From positions 62,001 to 126,000 of the forward strand of contig NJFT01000032.1 in the NCBI GenBank assembly GCA_002221725.1: a stretch of DNA of 64,000 nt, given 5' to 3'. The DNA is from Scedosporium boydii. Lineage: Eukaryota > Ascomycota > Sordariomycetes > Microascales > Microascaceae. A model generated the notes under the pieces. The model did not search any database. It had not been told where the DNA came from and saw only the letters and a list, made by a program, of their open reading frames with translations. Positions 49,242 to 61,800 of the stretch are shown piece after piece. Position 1 is the first letter of the stretch; each line of letters starts with the position of its first letter. The translations under genes were made by a program, and so were the position numbers.

Positions 49242-52200
49242 ATGAACTGGCCGTGGTACCAAGGTTCAGCGAACGAGACTGCGGCGAGCCCCGGCACCCG
49301 CCCCAGCTCAACAAAGAGACCATACCCATTCGAAGACATACCGACCCAATCAAATGCGAAACGGGCTGTTGGACTCCAGGCGTTTAGCCGAAATCAACAA
49401 GCAGAAGGTTGCTGGACTCCATTAACGCAGGCATTTGGATCGCAGTATGGCTATCCCTTAGAATCTAAGTCGACAAGCGCCTTGGATCTGCGGCTGTGCG
49501 CCCCGGATGCGGTCTCGGGGGGAGGTTTCACTCCAAAAGAGGCTTCAAGAGAGGATGAGACGATTTGGTCTTCTTTTCCAGAAAATGGCACCAGGTTTCA
49601 ACTCAACCCTGTCCCGGGCATGAGCGATGCATTTCCGGGCTCATATTGCAATGACATGGAACCATTGCAGACAATCGAGAACCTCCATAACCCCATATTT
49701 CAGACCATGAAAGAAGTTGAGGGACAGTTCGGTAATTGGATTGATACCCCTCAGGAGGGCTCGTCACATCAGCGTGATTGGACTCCACCAGCGAGCCAGG
49801 AGATCCCAACTATAGGAAACTCTTCAGCTTCCGTGCTTGGCTTACAACCATCTGGTGCACATCTTCAGCCGTTGGAGTACCACGGCTATGTCCAAGATTG
49901 GAGTACAGCAGAAGAAACGCCAACCTTCAGCAATAATAACTCACAGCCAGTCCCTTCGACGGACCCATCACCCGAGGCGGGAATAAAGGAGGAGCCTGAC
50001 ATCGAGTGCATAACGCCAGTCAATGTCAAAGACGATTCTGAATCTGAGCTGCCCTTGGTATCTGAGGCTAGTGATGAAGCTGACGAAATCGTAGACTATG
50101 ACACCTGTTTTGGCGTTGTAAGTTTCAGTGCCACGCCCCGGTTGCGCTCCATTGGGCCTTCATCGTATCTCACGCCCTAACTATGCATTTAGGTGATCGT
50201 CGAAGCCAACCTTTCGACCACAGATCATCGAGAAACTGCTGGCTGTCCGATCACCATCCGCCCAGAAGGCGATATCCTGAGTTTCTACTTCGAAGACTCG
50301 GGTCATTTCGCGGGCATCATCGACTCCAGCGGGCTGAAGAAGCTCCTAGACAGCCACGCCGTTAGGCTCACCGCGCTGTGCTCCAAGCAATCTCAGAGCG
50401 GCAAACAAACCAAAGGGCCTAAGCATATCGCTGCCTCGGCTTCCAAATGGAGGTCGGCGGATATCACGGCTAGAATCGTAGTATACGGAAAGATGGAAGA
50501 CAGGGACAATATCGCCAACTTCCTCTCTGACGCAGGACTCTTCTTCCAACACCCAACAGCCGATGAGTACGATCCTGAGGTACCGTACTTTAACCCTCAT
50601 TTCCTCCTCCGACCTGGTGCGGAAATGCCAAAAATTGAAGGGCTTTCCATCTCAGACTCCCAGTCGGCTCCCGGCAGGGGCGGGCTGCTCGATGAAGTGA
50701 GTCAAGGGAAGATCTGGAGAATATTCGATGATGCGAGCGGGTCTGGGGCTTTGGCATCGGTGACGGCAAGCCCAAGGCTGAATTCTACGTTGCGAGAGTA
50801 GGTTAATCGGCCAAAGACTGGCGCTTCTGGTACTGAAATCTATTTGTCCAGACACCAGCTTCAGGCACTCGCCATGATGAGTGAAAGGGAATGCGGTATT
50901 ATTGAAGGCTCGAAGTTCCCATCGCTATGGCAAGGGCCAACCGATCCTTCCAAGCCGAGGTTAGTTATTTTCGCACATGGCCCAGTCTTTGATCGTTAAC
51001 TTGGTGTAGGTACCGCCACATCATCGCCGGAACGTACGAGAAAAGGCCGCGTCTGCTTCGAGGAGGAGTGCTCGCCGATGTAAGTGCTACATGAGTAAAA
51101 TGCTTGGGCATGTCTAATAATTGCAGGAAATGGGTCTAGGGAAAACTCTGACTACACTTGCTCTCATCTGTTGGTATCTGGACGTAAGAGACACAGGCGA
51201 ATATGCAGTCGACACCCAGCCATCCACGACTTTGATAGTGGTTCCGAAATCAAGTAAGTGTTTTCTTCCAGAAGCAGAAACACAATTCTGACTGCCATAG
51301 CCATTATTGGATGGGAAAGTCAGATCAAGAGGTAATTGATATCCCCGAGTTCCAAAGGAAGGTCTTGTTTTGACTCCATCCAGACATATCAATCCGCATT
51401 GGATTACCACGGTTACATATCACGGCCCGTCGAGACGGAATCTCGTCTGGAATCTCTTGAAGTACGATATCGTGTTGACCACATACGAAACACTCCGAGA
51501 GGATTTCATGGCGTCGAAGAATCCAGAAACCAAGACCCTCTACTCTCACCACTGGTACCGCATTATACTTGACGAAGGTGCGGCCCGTCTCCCCAGTCTA
51601 AAGACGAACTTTCGATCTCGTGTACTTATTATCGGTTCTCTAGCCCATAGAATACGCTCCCGAGGTTCCATGTTGCATCGGTCAGCCCTTTCGATTTCGA
51701 AATGCGCGCATTGCCGCTGGTGTCTTACCGGTACACCGATGCATAATTCCCTCGACGATTACGCCGCTCTTCTCAGCTTCCTCCAGGTCCCCAAGCTCTC
51801 CGATAAGCGAGAATTCGATCGGTTGATTGCTAAACCCGTGAAGAATAAGCACCAGTACGGCTGGGGCAGGCTTCAGGACTTAGTCAGAGCGACATGTCTC
51901 CGACGTACAATCTCCGGCCTCAATGCAGACATTCTTCTGCTCCTTCCTCCAAAGTCGAAGATTGAGTGGATCGAGCTGGGGGATGACGAACCGCTGTACT
52001 CATTCTTCAAACGCAAAACAGCAAGTCTTGCGTCTGGTCAAGGGAAGAAACGGGCCAGGGGTGCGAAGGGCTCCGCCGGGAGAGACAAGGGTGGCGACAA
52101 TATCTTGAGCTTGATTGGCTTTTTGAGAATGATATGCAATTATGGAGAGCGAATGTTACCAGCAAAGGCTTTGGAGGCGTGGATAGAGAGGGATTCGTCC

Positions 52201-53244
52201 TCTATTGACTGGCAAGAGATGGCAGTGATGCAACGCCTGTGTACCAGCTGCAGAAAGCGCTTACTGGACGCTGATGAGGGAAATATTCTACCATGTGGAC
52301 ATAGCGTGTGCGAAAAGTGTCAACTCGATGCTGAAGAGGCCAATGAAGGCGAGGTAGACGAGGCAGTGGCATGTTCCGCGTGTCGAGACTCTGACTCAAT
52401 CGGGGAGAGCAAGGACGTCCTTTCGGCATCGGAGGTATCCCGTTCAGCGAAAGTCCAAGCTTTGATACGCAACATCTTGGATCAGCAACGAAGTCCAGGA
52501 GCATCTCCACCCCAGAAAAGGTCAGTGAAGGCAAAGAGTATGATGTCTGTGCGTGATTGCTGTCTTGCTGACGATTCACAGCCTTGTGTTCAGTTGCTGG
52601 ACGAGAATGCTGGACTTGGTACAGAAAGATCTCCAAGACGTTGGGCTAGGTATTCAACGAATCGATGGGCAGGCTTCGCTGCAGCAGCGAAGGACAGCTA
52701 TGGAGCAGTTTCGGTCCGATCCGAATTGCACGGTAATGCTGGCTAGTATAGGCAGTGCTGGTGAAGGGTAAGTGGATAAGCCGATCCACGTCGGATTCTG
52801 GTGGTTCATAATGAATCGCATGAAGTGGTCGAAAATACCGTGAAGCTGACGACGTGATGGCGACTAGGATTGATCTGATATCGGCCTGTCACGTCCACAT
52901 ATTAGAGCCTCAGTGGAACCCCATGACAGAATCACAGGCCATCGGTAGGGTTCATCGGATAGGACAGACGCAACAGGTTTCAGTGACGAGGTATATCGTC
53001 AACCGCTCCATCGAGACTGTAAGTGAAGTGCTAGTTACACCCCTAAGTCGGCGGGCGGTTGATCCCCCTCTATCCATGCTCTACTTCGAAATATTTTGAA
53101 TAGTTCTCTAATAGCGACCAGTATATTCAATGGGTACAGAAGGACAAGTTACGCCTCATATCGCAGTCTATTGACTCGAAAGCGATTTCTCAAGAGGATG
53201 TTGACCAGAGCAGGTGGAAGGCGAGTCTAATCAAAGCTGTCTAG
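49242..53244 (+). CDS. SNF2-family ATPase with RING insert (Rad5/Rad16/HLTF type)
   Basis: Eleven exons: 49242-50117, 50193-50797, 50852-50959, 51010-51079, 51127-51253, 51301-51331, 51384-51577, 51644-52520, 52582-52767, 52868-53018, 53122-53244, giving 1115 aa. ATG 49242 is the first in frame. Residues 1-290 are disordered. A conserved region follows, then the SNF2 motor: LREHQLQALAMM, motif I EMGLGKT (554-560), TLIVVPKS, LTTYETL, motif II DEAH (669-672), CLTGTPMHNSLDDY. A cysteine-rich RING-like insert spans about 870-916 (CTSCRKRLL, LPCGHSVCEKC, CSAC). The helicase C lobe shows RIDGQASLQQR, ASIGSAGEG, LEPQWNPMTESQAIGRVHRI. Family knowledge: such proteins remodel DNA-bound complexes and may ubiquitinate targets in repair or silencing. 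Which subfamily is open. It is convergent with the NLR gene, with 106 bp between. Confidence 0.9.
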
Positions 53245-53350
53245 AATCTGGACTACGAAGCTAACCTGGGAAACCACACGATGATAGAAGTTGAACGAGT
53301 CCTTATTATAAGATATCATCATGAGATAAACTTGTGGCCTCAGCACGAGA

Positions 53351-56300
53351 CTAGTCCTCGGGGATTGGCGGTTTGTCGTGCTTCATTCGAGCTTCCCCAG
53401 CCTCTGCCACCAGATCTTCCCAAGACTTTTTCAGCCACTTAGAAATACCTTTGGCCCCTACTTCATCATTGACTTGCACGGACAAAGGTGGCCCTTTGGA
53501 ATTAGGTCGTTGCTTTTGGTATTCGACCCGAGGGTTAGCACCACGATATAATAAAAACCTCAGAAACCTCGCTGCTTCGTCGGAGTCCTTCCGTGCTGCC
53601 CGTTGAAGAGGTGTTGGTTGACAACGACTCTTCCGGTATTCCAAGGCCCCGCCAAGGTCAATCAGCGCTGAAGCCAATGCTATAGAGCATGTTGTTCTGG
53701 CAACCGACTGTAGACCAAACCCAAAATATCTCCGATTAACACAGCCCATGTCCTTGAGCTTTTTCCAGAGAGAGATCAAGATCTTCTCACTTTGAGGCCG
53801 ACCCCGCGTTGCTGAAATTAGAGTGGGGTCCATCGCATCGTGCGATGAGGTCCGGCCCTTTTCACGATAAAAATGAATTATAATGTGCTCAAGGTGATTG
53901 TACAAGGCAACGGACTTGTCGGACATCAAAACTGGCACGAAAACCCTCTCGAAGTGGCCGCCGCCGCCACGCGGACCCCCCATTTCGATCAGTGATTGGG
54001 CTTCGGTTGCCAGCCACCCGAGTGTTTCGAGATTGCCTCCGGTTACTGCTGGGATAAGAACTGTCCACCAGAAGGGAGCAGCTATCTTGAAGGATAAATC
54101 GAGCATCCTATCCCAAAGGTGCCGTCCAATTATTTCCATCATATCAGACGACCCAGAAAATGCAGTCTCTGTAAAAAGAGCAATAACTTGGTCATCTTTT
54201 AAGTCTTGAGTAGCCGGCAGCAAGGATTGGACGTTGCACACTTTGTCGGTTCTTATCAGAGCGAGTAGGAACGAGACCAGCTCGTCGTTGCTTCTTTCGC
54301 CACGTGTGATCGATTGTTCCGGGTCTTCAGCCCTGTGAAACCGATCGAGGTGATCATCTCTCATTCGGCGTGACAGGAACCCGATCTCAGTGTATTCACA
54401 GGTCGGGACATCGCACCTCCAGGGTCGGTCATGACTTTTGCAGTGGGATCGCCGAAGGTCCTTCGTCTCGAAGCCGATTCGGTGAGACAAACAGCTCACG
54501 AATGGGCACTTGAAAGGCCGAGTTCCATAGTTGAGTCGAATGGCGTCGCAGTGACATTGCTCTGCGTACTGTGTGTGCCATCCATGCTCGGCCGGCGTAT
54601 GGGCTCTTCTGTTGAGGGCATTTTGGACAGATGCCGAGATGCGCCGCAATGTCAAGGGGTCCGATTCCTCCCAATTTCCTGATAGAGAGTATTAGTTTCT
54701 ATTGGACTTCCGTCGAATAAAGTAGTTCGATGCTCGGTGGCGTTCCAAAAAGATGCAGAAGTCTTACCCTCGCCTAGCTGAAACAGACGCGATTCAGATT
54801 TCTGGTGAAATTGTGCCTCGCTGCAGAGAAGGTCATAAACTTCTGCAGATACGTCCTTGAATGGCTTCAAGCTCGGGAATTCGGTTTTATCACCAATTGG
54901 GATATAGTCGCCATTAACTCTGTTCTCCAGTACGCAGCGCAAAAGGTCGAGGAGTTGTGAACATTCCGGGGAGGCTTTGTCGATCTTGCTAGACTGACAG
55001 CAGAGCTCAATCAAGCGAAGCCAGAAACCCGTGGCATAATAGTGAAGTCGGTATACACCATTGATAAGGTGTGCTTCGAGTTGGTCCTGGTCGATATCGG
55101 GATCGTGATGTGCTTGGCAAAGGTATGTGATGCAACAACTTGCGAGACTGAGAGTATACTGGCCAATGTCGAGGGAATGGGCGACTTCGTGGCTGAAGAA
55201 GTACCTGGCTTTCCTGTTAATTTTACATCATGGAACGGACTATTACTTCAAGAACTCAACTCCTTTGCTGTAAAATGCACAAATTGGACCTCACCGTCAA
55301 CAACCTCGACTACTGGACCGCACAGGCGAACGAGGTTTAAAGTCGAGTATCCCTTTGGTATCTGGCTGTAATCTCCAATACGAATGGAAAGAGCTTGCTC
55401 GAGTTCCTCGACTGTCATGGGCACTGGTGAGCAGCCCACCCAGCCGAGAATTCTACGGGCCTTGTTCCTTAGAGAATTGGAAGGAAGCCGTTCGTTAACG
55501 CGTGAGAAAATCCTCCCGTATCTAAGGAAACATTAGTCACAAACGAAATTGGCAAATGAATAGGGGAATATATATATATAACGTATGTGTATAAGTGAGA
55601 GGGAGAGGGAGAGAGAGAGGAAGAAACATACGCTTCATCGAGGTCTGTTGGAAGAATCTTCAACTCATCCCGCACCTCGTCGATCGTGCCGAGAAACTCT
55701 AGGCTCTTCAAGATGAGTTGTGCATACATAAACATCCCTGTTTACTTACTAGTCAACATGGTGGTAACTTAAACGGAACGGTGCCTACTACGGGTCTGTG
55801 ATAGAATAAATTACCTTTGGCCCGGCCTGCAATGGGCGAAAGAAGTGTCATGATCTCCTTTTTGTCTTCTGGACTGAAATGGCGATTCTGGGCCCGGACC
55901 CAGTCGCAATAGCGGTTCGAAACGTAGATCTGAATACTGTCTGTGTTGCGAGTATCAACTCGAATTTCAGTCGCTATAGTCTTTAAGAGGGTCTCCAAGT
56001 CATGCTCCGCTCTACTGCTGATAAGGATCCTCGTCTCCTCGCAGCTCTTTGACACTCGAAGCATTTCCTGAAGCAACCTCGCCCGTTCGATCTCATCAAT
56101 CTCGTCGAGGCCATCAATGATAATATGGACACGGCCGGAACAAGCGAGGAGCCTAATCAGTATATCGGTGGCGGCCGTGGAATCAGAGCTAAGGGTCTGG
56201 CGGCTGATTTCGCACAAAACATCCTGGAGAGCGCTATCGTCTCGAGCAAGTTGGAATAATAACGAATGAAGGACTGAGAGCGCCGATGTCTTATCTCTAT

Positions 56301-57423
56301 GGGAGTGATCGAGAAATGAGAAGATCGCCCGGCTGCCCAAGGAAGTGCGGGAGCGAGTCTCATCAATAATACACGCTGCGAGGAACGTCTTGCCTGCTTA
56401 GGGGCGACCGATCAGTACTACTATCTATAATATCTGCGAGCTGGTATTCCCTACCTGCACCAGGTATCCCACGGAGCCAAATAACCTTCGGTGAGTCTTC
56501 GGTAACGTTGAGCCACTTCTGCACATGAGAGTCATCGAGAAACCAGCTCCCTGTCCCTCCGCAGAGACGCCCGCGCAGATAATCCAATTTCGTATCGTAG
56601 AATACGGGCGCCACACGAGTCTCGAGCATTCCATACTCTGTCCGTCTGGTTATCCGCTCGAGTTTCTCAAAATTCTCCATATCGCGAGCACGTGCGTTGC
56701 ACTCCTCCTGGATGTGTTCAAGGCGGACTTCGTTCCTGAGCATGGTGGTATGCCGCTCTATTCGGGTGATGACACTATCGATTTGCTGCTTCTTCTTAGG
56801 CCACACGGCTTCAAAGAAAGATTTGAATCCTAGACTTCCGTCAATACGAACGTCATCGCCACCGTCCCGGGCACCACTAGTTGCACTTGGACTGTCCTGA
56901 TTCAGTTCAAAAACTTACGCGGCATGCTGAAGAATTTGAGCGCAACTACGTAAAAATCCAAGATATCCTGGAAGAAAAGCGCCAAGACATCTTTGACCAT
57001 GCTATTGTGCCCAAATAGCTTTACCGCGAGGTCAAACTCGGGGAGCAAATGCCCAATCTCAGCGGTTGTGTTGATTAAGGCATCGAGGGAGCTCGTTAGG
57101 GTACTGGCCCATTGGATGAGCAGTTTAATAGGACCCCATATTAGTGCAAGGACTTCAGCCTTTGCCTGGACGAACGTGTCGATGGCTCCGGAGTAGCCTT
57201 GCAAGCGCTCGAGGTAAGGTTTGAGTTTCGCAAAGTTGCGAAGATGGCCTCCCCTGCCCTGCTCGTTCTGTAGCTTGTCTGTGAGATCGTACACCTGGTC
57301 GACAGAGGTGGTGCTCAGAATTTCGCTATACAGGGCTTCGTTCTTCAGGCCGGCCTTGAATTCCCGAATAGCTTTGTTGAAGGCGGCTTGGGTCGGATCT
57401 GGTAAGGACGTGGATGATGCCAT
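53351..57423 (-). CDS. NLR-like STAND protein: DUF7708-NACHT-C2H2-ankyrin
   Basis: Seven exons read downward: 57423-56919, 56829-56455, 56393-55815, 55737-55632, 55521-55261, 55213-54768, 54678-53351, giving 1199 aa. Residues 1-175 match the fungal STAND N-terminal region DUF7708 (LALIWGPIKLLIQWASTLTS). A NACHT NTPase follows: Walker A GIPGAGKT (289-296), Walker B HIIIDGLDEIDE (about 383-394), ILISSRAEHDLE. A winged-helix-like middle region has WVGCSPVPMTVEELEQAL and FVHFTAKE. Two C2H2-type zinc fingers lie at 815-840 and 846-872. The C-terminus is ankyrin-like (TPLQRAARKDSDEAARFLRF, LLYRGANP) and ends in a GAKGISKWLKKSWEDLVAEA block. Family knowledge: fungal STAND proteins mediate non-self recognition and regulated cell death. 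The role of this one is inferred. Confidence 0.9.
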
Positions 57424-58690
57424 TATGCTAAGTTCGACCCTTCAGGCTTGATGGGCAGCTGAGGGGAAATTGAGCAGGCTGAGACGCACCGGGACTATTA
57501 CTTATATGTTTGGATCCGCGAAACCACCACGAATTATCCTGCAGGGCTGGGTGGGCAGCACTGCATGCACCGCCTCATAATGGCGCTTTGGGAGCCTGGT
57601 GGTATGTCGTTGTTTATATGGGGGTAGTTGACTCGTCCATTTAGCGTGACAAGATAAGTTGTTATTTACTCTGCTTGTGTTACTCTACCTTTAACTATTA
57701 TTCAACTTAGCGACTTATCGGGCTTGAAATTAGCCCTTACTCTGATATATAGGGACTGTGGCTTCTGCGCAGCCGGAGCATGGTTGGTCGTGTCGCCGCT
57801 ATATAGTAGCCTACAGATCAGCAAGCTAGGATAGATAACTTATTGATGGGGGAGACTATGAGGCAGTGGCCTGACCGCTCCCAAATAAGGATGCCGACGT
57901 CCACGCCGATGGCGGTCGCTTCGGGTCGGTCGTGGGAAGGCAGTATATCTGGACCCGGCCACGCGGCACGAGGAAGCGGCCATCTACCTGGGGGAACTTC
58001 CGGTTGCGGACGTCACTGATCCATGACGATTCCGTGACCGCTGCAATTCACTATGAGCGATGCCCTACGACGGTGAAATCCTCTGGCACCTCGAAAAAAG
58101 ATAAGGGGCTCGGGATGTATGAGTGCAGTGATGAATCGTCTCTGGCAGTGCGGCTCAGCAGAGGGCAAGCCGTATTATTCGATGCTTTGCCTCATTTAGG
58201 AAAGATATTAGACATCAAGTTAAAGCTAGACGGCTCAAGGGTTCGTAGTGTACGTCAAGGTTGCGGGTGGCGCTCTATACTATGGCGATCCGGTGCGAGC
58301 TAGGCGGGATCCGGTCTCTGCGAGATCAATGACCTCGTGCTCGCCGAGGAAGACTCCCCTCCCACAACACTCGGCTCTGGACCCCCCGAGACCCCAAGGC
58401 TGAACGGTGTATCCGAACGCCTACACACAATGAAGAACAGTCTTCCTGCGCGGCCCAAGAGCTAGATTCTACGCCCTTGTGCTGGAGTTGGCGTAGCTGT
58501 CGATGCCGGAAAGGTGAGGATACCATTTTCTGGACTCACAAGCTTCCATCTCCTGCATCCTTTGCACCCAAGTGCCAGACTCATGGGAAAGCACGCGGTC
58601 CCATCGTTCATTCGGCGTCTCTTTTTGATTCTCTTTCTATCCTATCTTTTACACCTCCTCTTATAAGCCATTCCGTCTTCTGATGCTGAT
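57424..58690. other. Upstream DNA of NLR gene; region between NLR and 5S gene 2
   Basis: 1.27 kb with the NLR promoter and no intact gene. It contains a short ankyrin-repeat-like fragment at 57885-57935 (listed separately). The 123-codon plus-strand ORF at 57932-58303 has no recognised domain. Confidence 0.5.
57885..57935 (+). pseudogene. Possible ankyrin-repeat relic
   Basis: One plus-strand frame reads KDADVHADGGRFGSVVG, close to the KGADVNAQGGRYGSAL junction typical of ankyrin repeats in fungal NACHT-ankyrin proteins. The frame is soon lost and no adjacent intact repeat is seen. It lies about 460 bp from the start of the NLR gene but on the opposite strand, so it would come from a different, decayed gene. 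Short match made by eye; chance is possible. Confidence 0.28.
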
Positions 58691-58809
58691 ACATACGGCC
58701 ATAGCTCGCAGAAAATTGAGGGTCCCGTCCGCTCCCCTGAACACAAGCTGCGAAGCGTCAGACTAGTAGTTGGGTCGGTGACGACCAGCGAATCCCTGAT
58801 GTTGTATGT
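58691..58809 (+). rRNA. 5S ribosomal RNA gene (dispersed copy 2)
   Basis: 119 nt, the same length as the copy at 47911. Landmarks: ACATACGGCCATAGC at the 5' end, TCCCGTCCGCTC, AGTAGTTGGGTCGGTGACGA, CCAGCGAATCCCTGATGTTG. Helix I pairs ACATAC (58691-58696) with GTATGT (58804-58809); against copy 1 this is an A-T for G-C change on both sides, a compensatory pair. Helix II pairs TCGCAG with CTGCGA. A T-rich terminator follows (gttttctttttgg). The two copies differ at many positions, as in the multiple 5S types known from Neurospora and relatives. A pseudogene cannot be excluded from sequence alone. Confidence 0.87.
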
Positions 58810-61800
58810 TTTCTTTTTGGACCTTCTTTTTTGACGATGTCGCTTGCATCTAGCGAAGAGAAGAGCCCTGTGCTCCCTTATGGGCGGTGTATAAGGTGGA
58901 GGGACGCAGTGCGTCAGAAGCGATCAAAGGGTACATTCAAGGTATCAAGGCCCTTGTTTTTGGTGGAATGGATCAGGCACTGCGAGGAAAGGGGTAGGAA
59001 TAGCTTATGCCTCGCATTATCTTGTGGTCTAGAACTGAGCTAGAAGCAGGCTGTTGACGTGGTAAGTGAGAGAAGTGTGTGTGGGCCGCGGCTTTGGGCG
59101 TGTATTGATGTGTTGTCAAGCTCTGCTGGGCGGAGAGGAAGTTGTGAGGAGCGCACATTCGATATTTCGAAATAAACTACTTGGTGTGCCCTCGGATAAT
59201 GCCACGACTCTACTTCACAACTCTGCGGTGAACACGAAAGTATGGTAGTATGGTTTACGTCGCCCCGACTCGGGCGGTCAGGAGAGTGGGCGAAGAATAT
59301 CAAATTCTAGTGAAACGCACAGGTGGACGTAAAGATTCGCGCCTAAGCAAACCATTTTAGGTAGGTATTTTATGGGATACACTCTCTCTGTCTGGTGGAA
59401 AGGACTGTGTTTTGATGTCAGTGGTCGAACCGGAAGCGGTGAGGGATTCTTTGCTGCTTGATGGGTTGATCTATTGATGCGGGGGAGGGGTTTCTGGATG
59501 TAGTTACACGTGTAGATGGGGATGGACGAGTTGATGAATTGTTAGCTTCGGTGATTTGAAAACTATGGAGGTTTGGGAGGTGGAGTGCGATTAAATGTGA
59601 TGAAGTGGCAGAGGATTGTATATGGATGATGGATGATGGATGAAGGAGCACGAGGTGTGGTGAGTTGAGCGTGGTCGTGTCAAGTGTGGGAGCAGCGGAT
59701 TCAATCAGGCATTAATACATACTTGGACCAGCTTCATCCACACCAAAAAAGAGTCGAGATACCTACGGAAATTGTCAACTTCATACAAAGTAAATAGCTT
59801 GTAGACACACCCCTCTCTCCTTTCTATGACTCAGAATATCAGCGTTGCCCGGCCAGGCCGTCTCCAGGAGCTCTCTATCTATTGAAGTTGGGAAGTAAAG
59901 GGGATCAATAGAAGAGGGGGAGAGTGTCCATCGTCCATCGTGATAGAGGCATCAAATGGGAATCACCATAATACATCGCCAGGCGCCAGCCACAGCCACA
60001 CTTTCCCCGCCAATACTTTCGTACGGTCCGCCTCAACGGTCAACGGCGCGACACAACAGGCCAGGACTATCTCACCTATCTCGGGCGTGTGATCCAGGCG
60101 GTGATGAACCCAGGCGCCCTTAACTGGCGATAACGGCCCTCAGTGGTTCCAGCCGCAGTAGTTCAGTCTGCGAATAATCAGACAGTAGTGGTGATACTTT
60201 CTTCGCCATTCCGCCGTGATGAGAGGTGACAACATCCTGCTCTCCGGTAATTTCTTACATCTGAAATAAGGGGCGCGGGGGACGCGTCAATCTGATGCGG
60301 ATTTGGACGTGATGATCCAATCGAATATGTGTGATGGCCCATCACCATCACTCTATCTCCCCAATCACCACCATCATCACCGATACCGCACGACGCAGAC
60401 GTACAAGCAGGTGCCTAGCGTAGCGCCTCGGGGGGAATACGAAGTAGACAAGAGGCTCTTTTGCGAGCGTCGGACGAAAAGAAGACGAATCCTCTGCGTG
60501 TATTAGACTACGTGTACTCGCGACGCGAGCATGGAACATTTAACGAGCACGATCTAGAAAATGATCGGGATGTGAGGCTATCAATAGCTGCTTCGCAATA
60601 TGCTCCCCTACTTACACCACCACCACCTCTCCTCCTTCCTTTTACAGATGGAGGGTTATTTTATTAATCCAAGTGGGAGACAGGTCGATTCTTCATTCAC
60701 GATGCAAGACGTGCTGTAGCCTGTCACTGAGACAATTGCCCGACGCGTGGGGTAGGCAAAGGAAGCGGTTGGCGGGGTCGCGACCTGGGAAGGGCTCAAC
60801 TGAAGCAAATGAAAGAGTTATCGATAGCCTCACCGAGCTGAGTGCTGAGAGTGACTCGTCAACTCTCCAATCAATCACGCGAGCCCGTTTTGGCCATGGG
60901 AACGGGGGGTGAGGGGGATACCTCAGAAGAGAGAAACTGGGGTTTCCTTGAAGATCCCCCACTCCGACAGTATTGAATTATGAGTAATATTCGAGAGCAA
61001 ACTGTTTGTGGCTCTCCTTCCACTACCCCAGGATGGGGGAGGACAGAGGAGCGAGGGTGATCCCCCCACCTAAGTCATATGATGCCTCCTCGCTGTTCTT
61101 TCATCAGAGCGTTTGGCATGGCGGTAGGCATGGGGGCAGCTTCGTGTGAAAAGGTGACGAGTGATACCTCGTAGCAGTGAGCCACGGGGGGTTGAGAGCT
61201 TCCTGGTTGGTCGTGGTGTGTGCTCCCCCCATCACAATAATCAATCACCCCCCCGTTGGCAAACTGTTTGTCTGCCATCACCGGGGAAGAATCCCTGGAG
61301 CTCTCCTTTGCAGTGATCGCTCGTCTCCCCTGCTTGGTGGCTGAGAGGGGGATGTGGCATAGAGGAGAGAGAGCAAGCAAGGGTCGTTAAATCTAGCGAA
61401 GTTGCAGAGAACCGGTGTCGGGCCTGGCCTAGCATACCGGACAGTATCCGCCAGGTCGGATACTACACTTTGGTTCATTCATGGGGGTTGGGTCGTTTTA
61501 ATTATCTCAAGACGTGGGGTGGATAGGGAAAAGGAGTGTTTGCGTGGGAGCGAAATCAATGCGGACGAAAGTTGTACAGAAACCCATAAACATAACGTCT
61601 CTGTAAGACCTTTGCATCTATCGCTATACATAGTGGGAAGAAAACGAAATCGAGCAAACACCAATATTACTGTTTTCGCTCAGCTCGGATGCTGCTTCCT
61701 CGATACCCACCAGTTTGATTCAGCTTGTTTGCCCCATCTTCCTGGAGCAAGCAAACGAAGCCGCTAACATTTCCCGTAGTTACCAGCCGGAGGGAACCAC

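Noticed and set aside
57932..58303. 123-codon plus-strand ORF as a gene
   Set aside because: No recognised domain, mixed codon usage, and the frame does not continue the ankyrin-like fragment just upstream.
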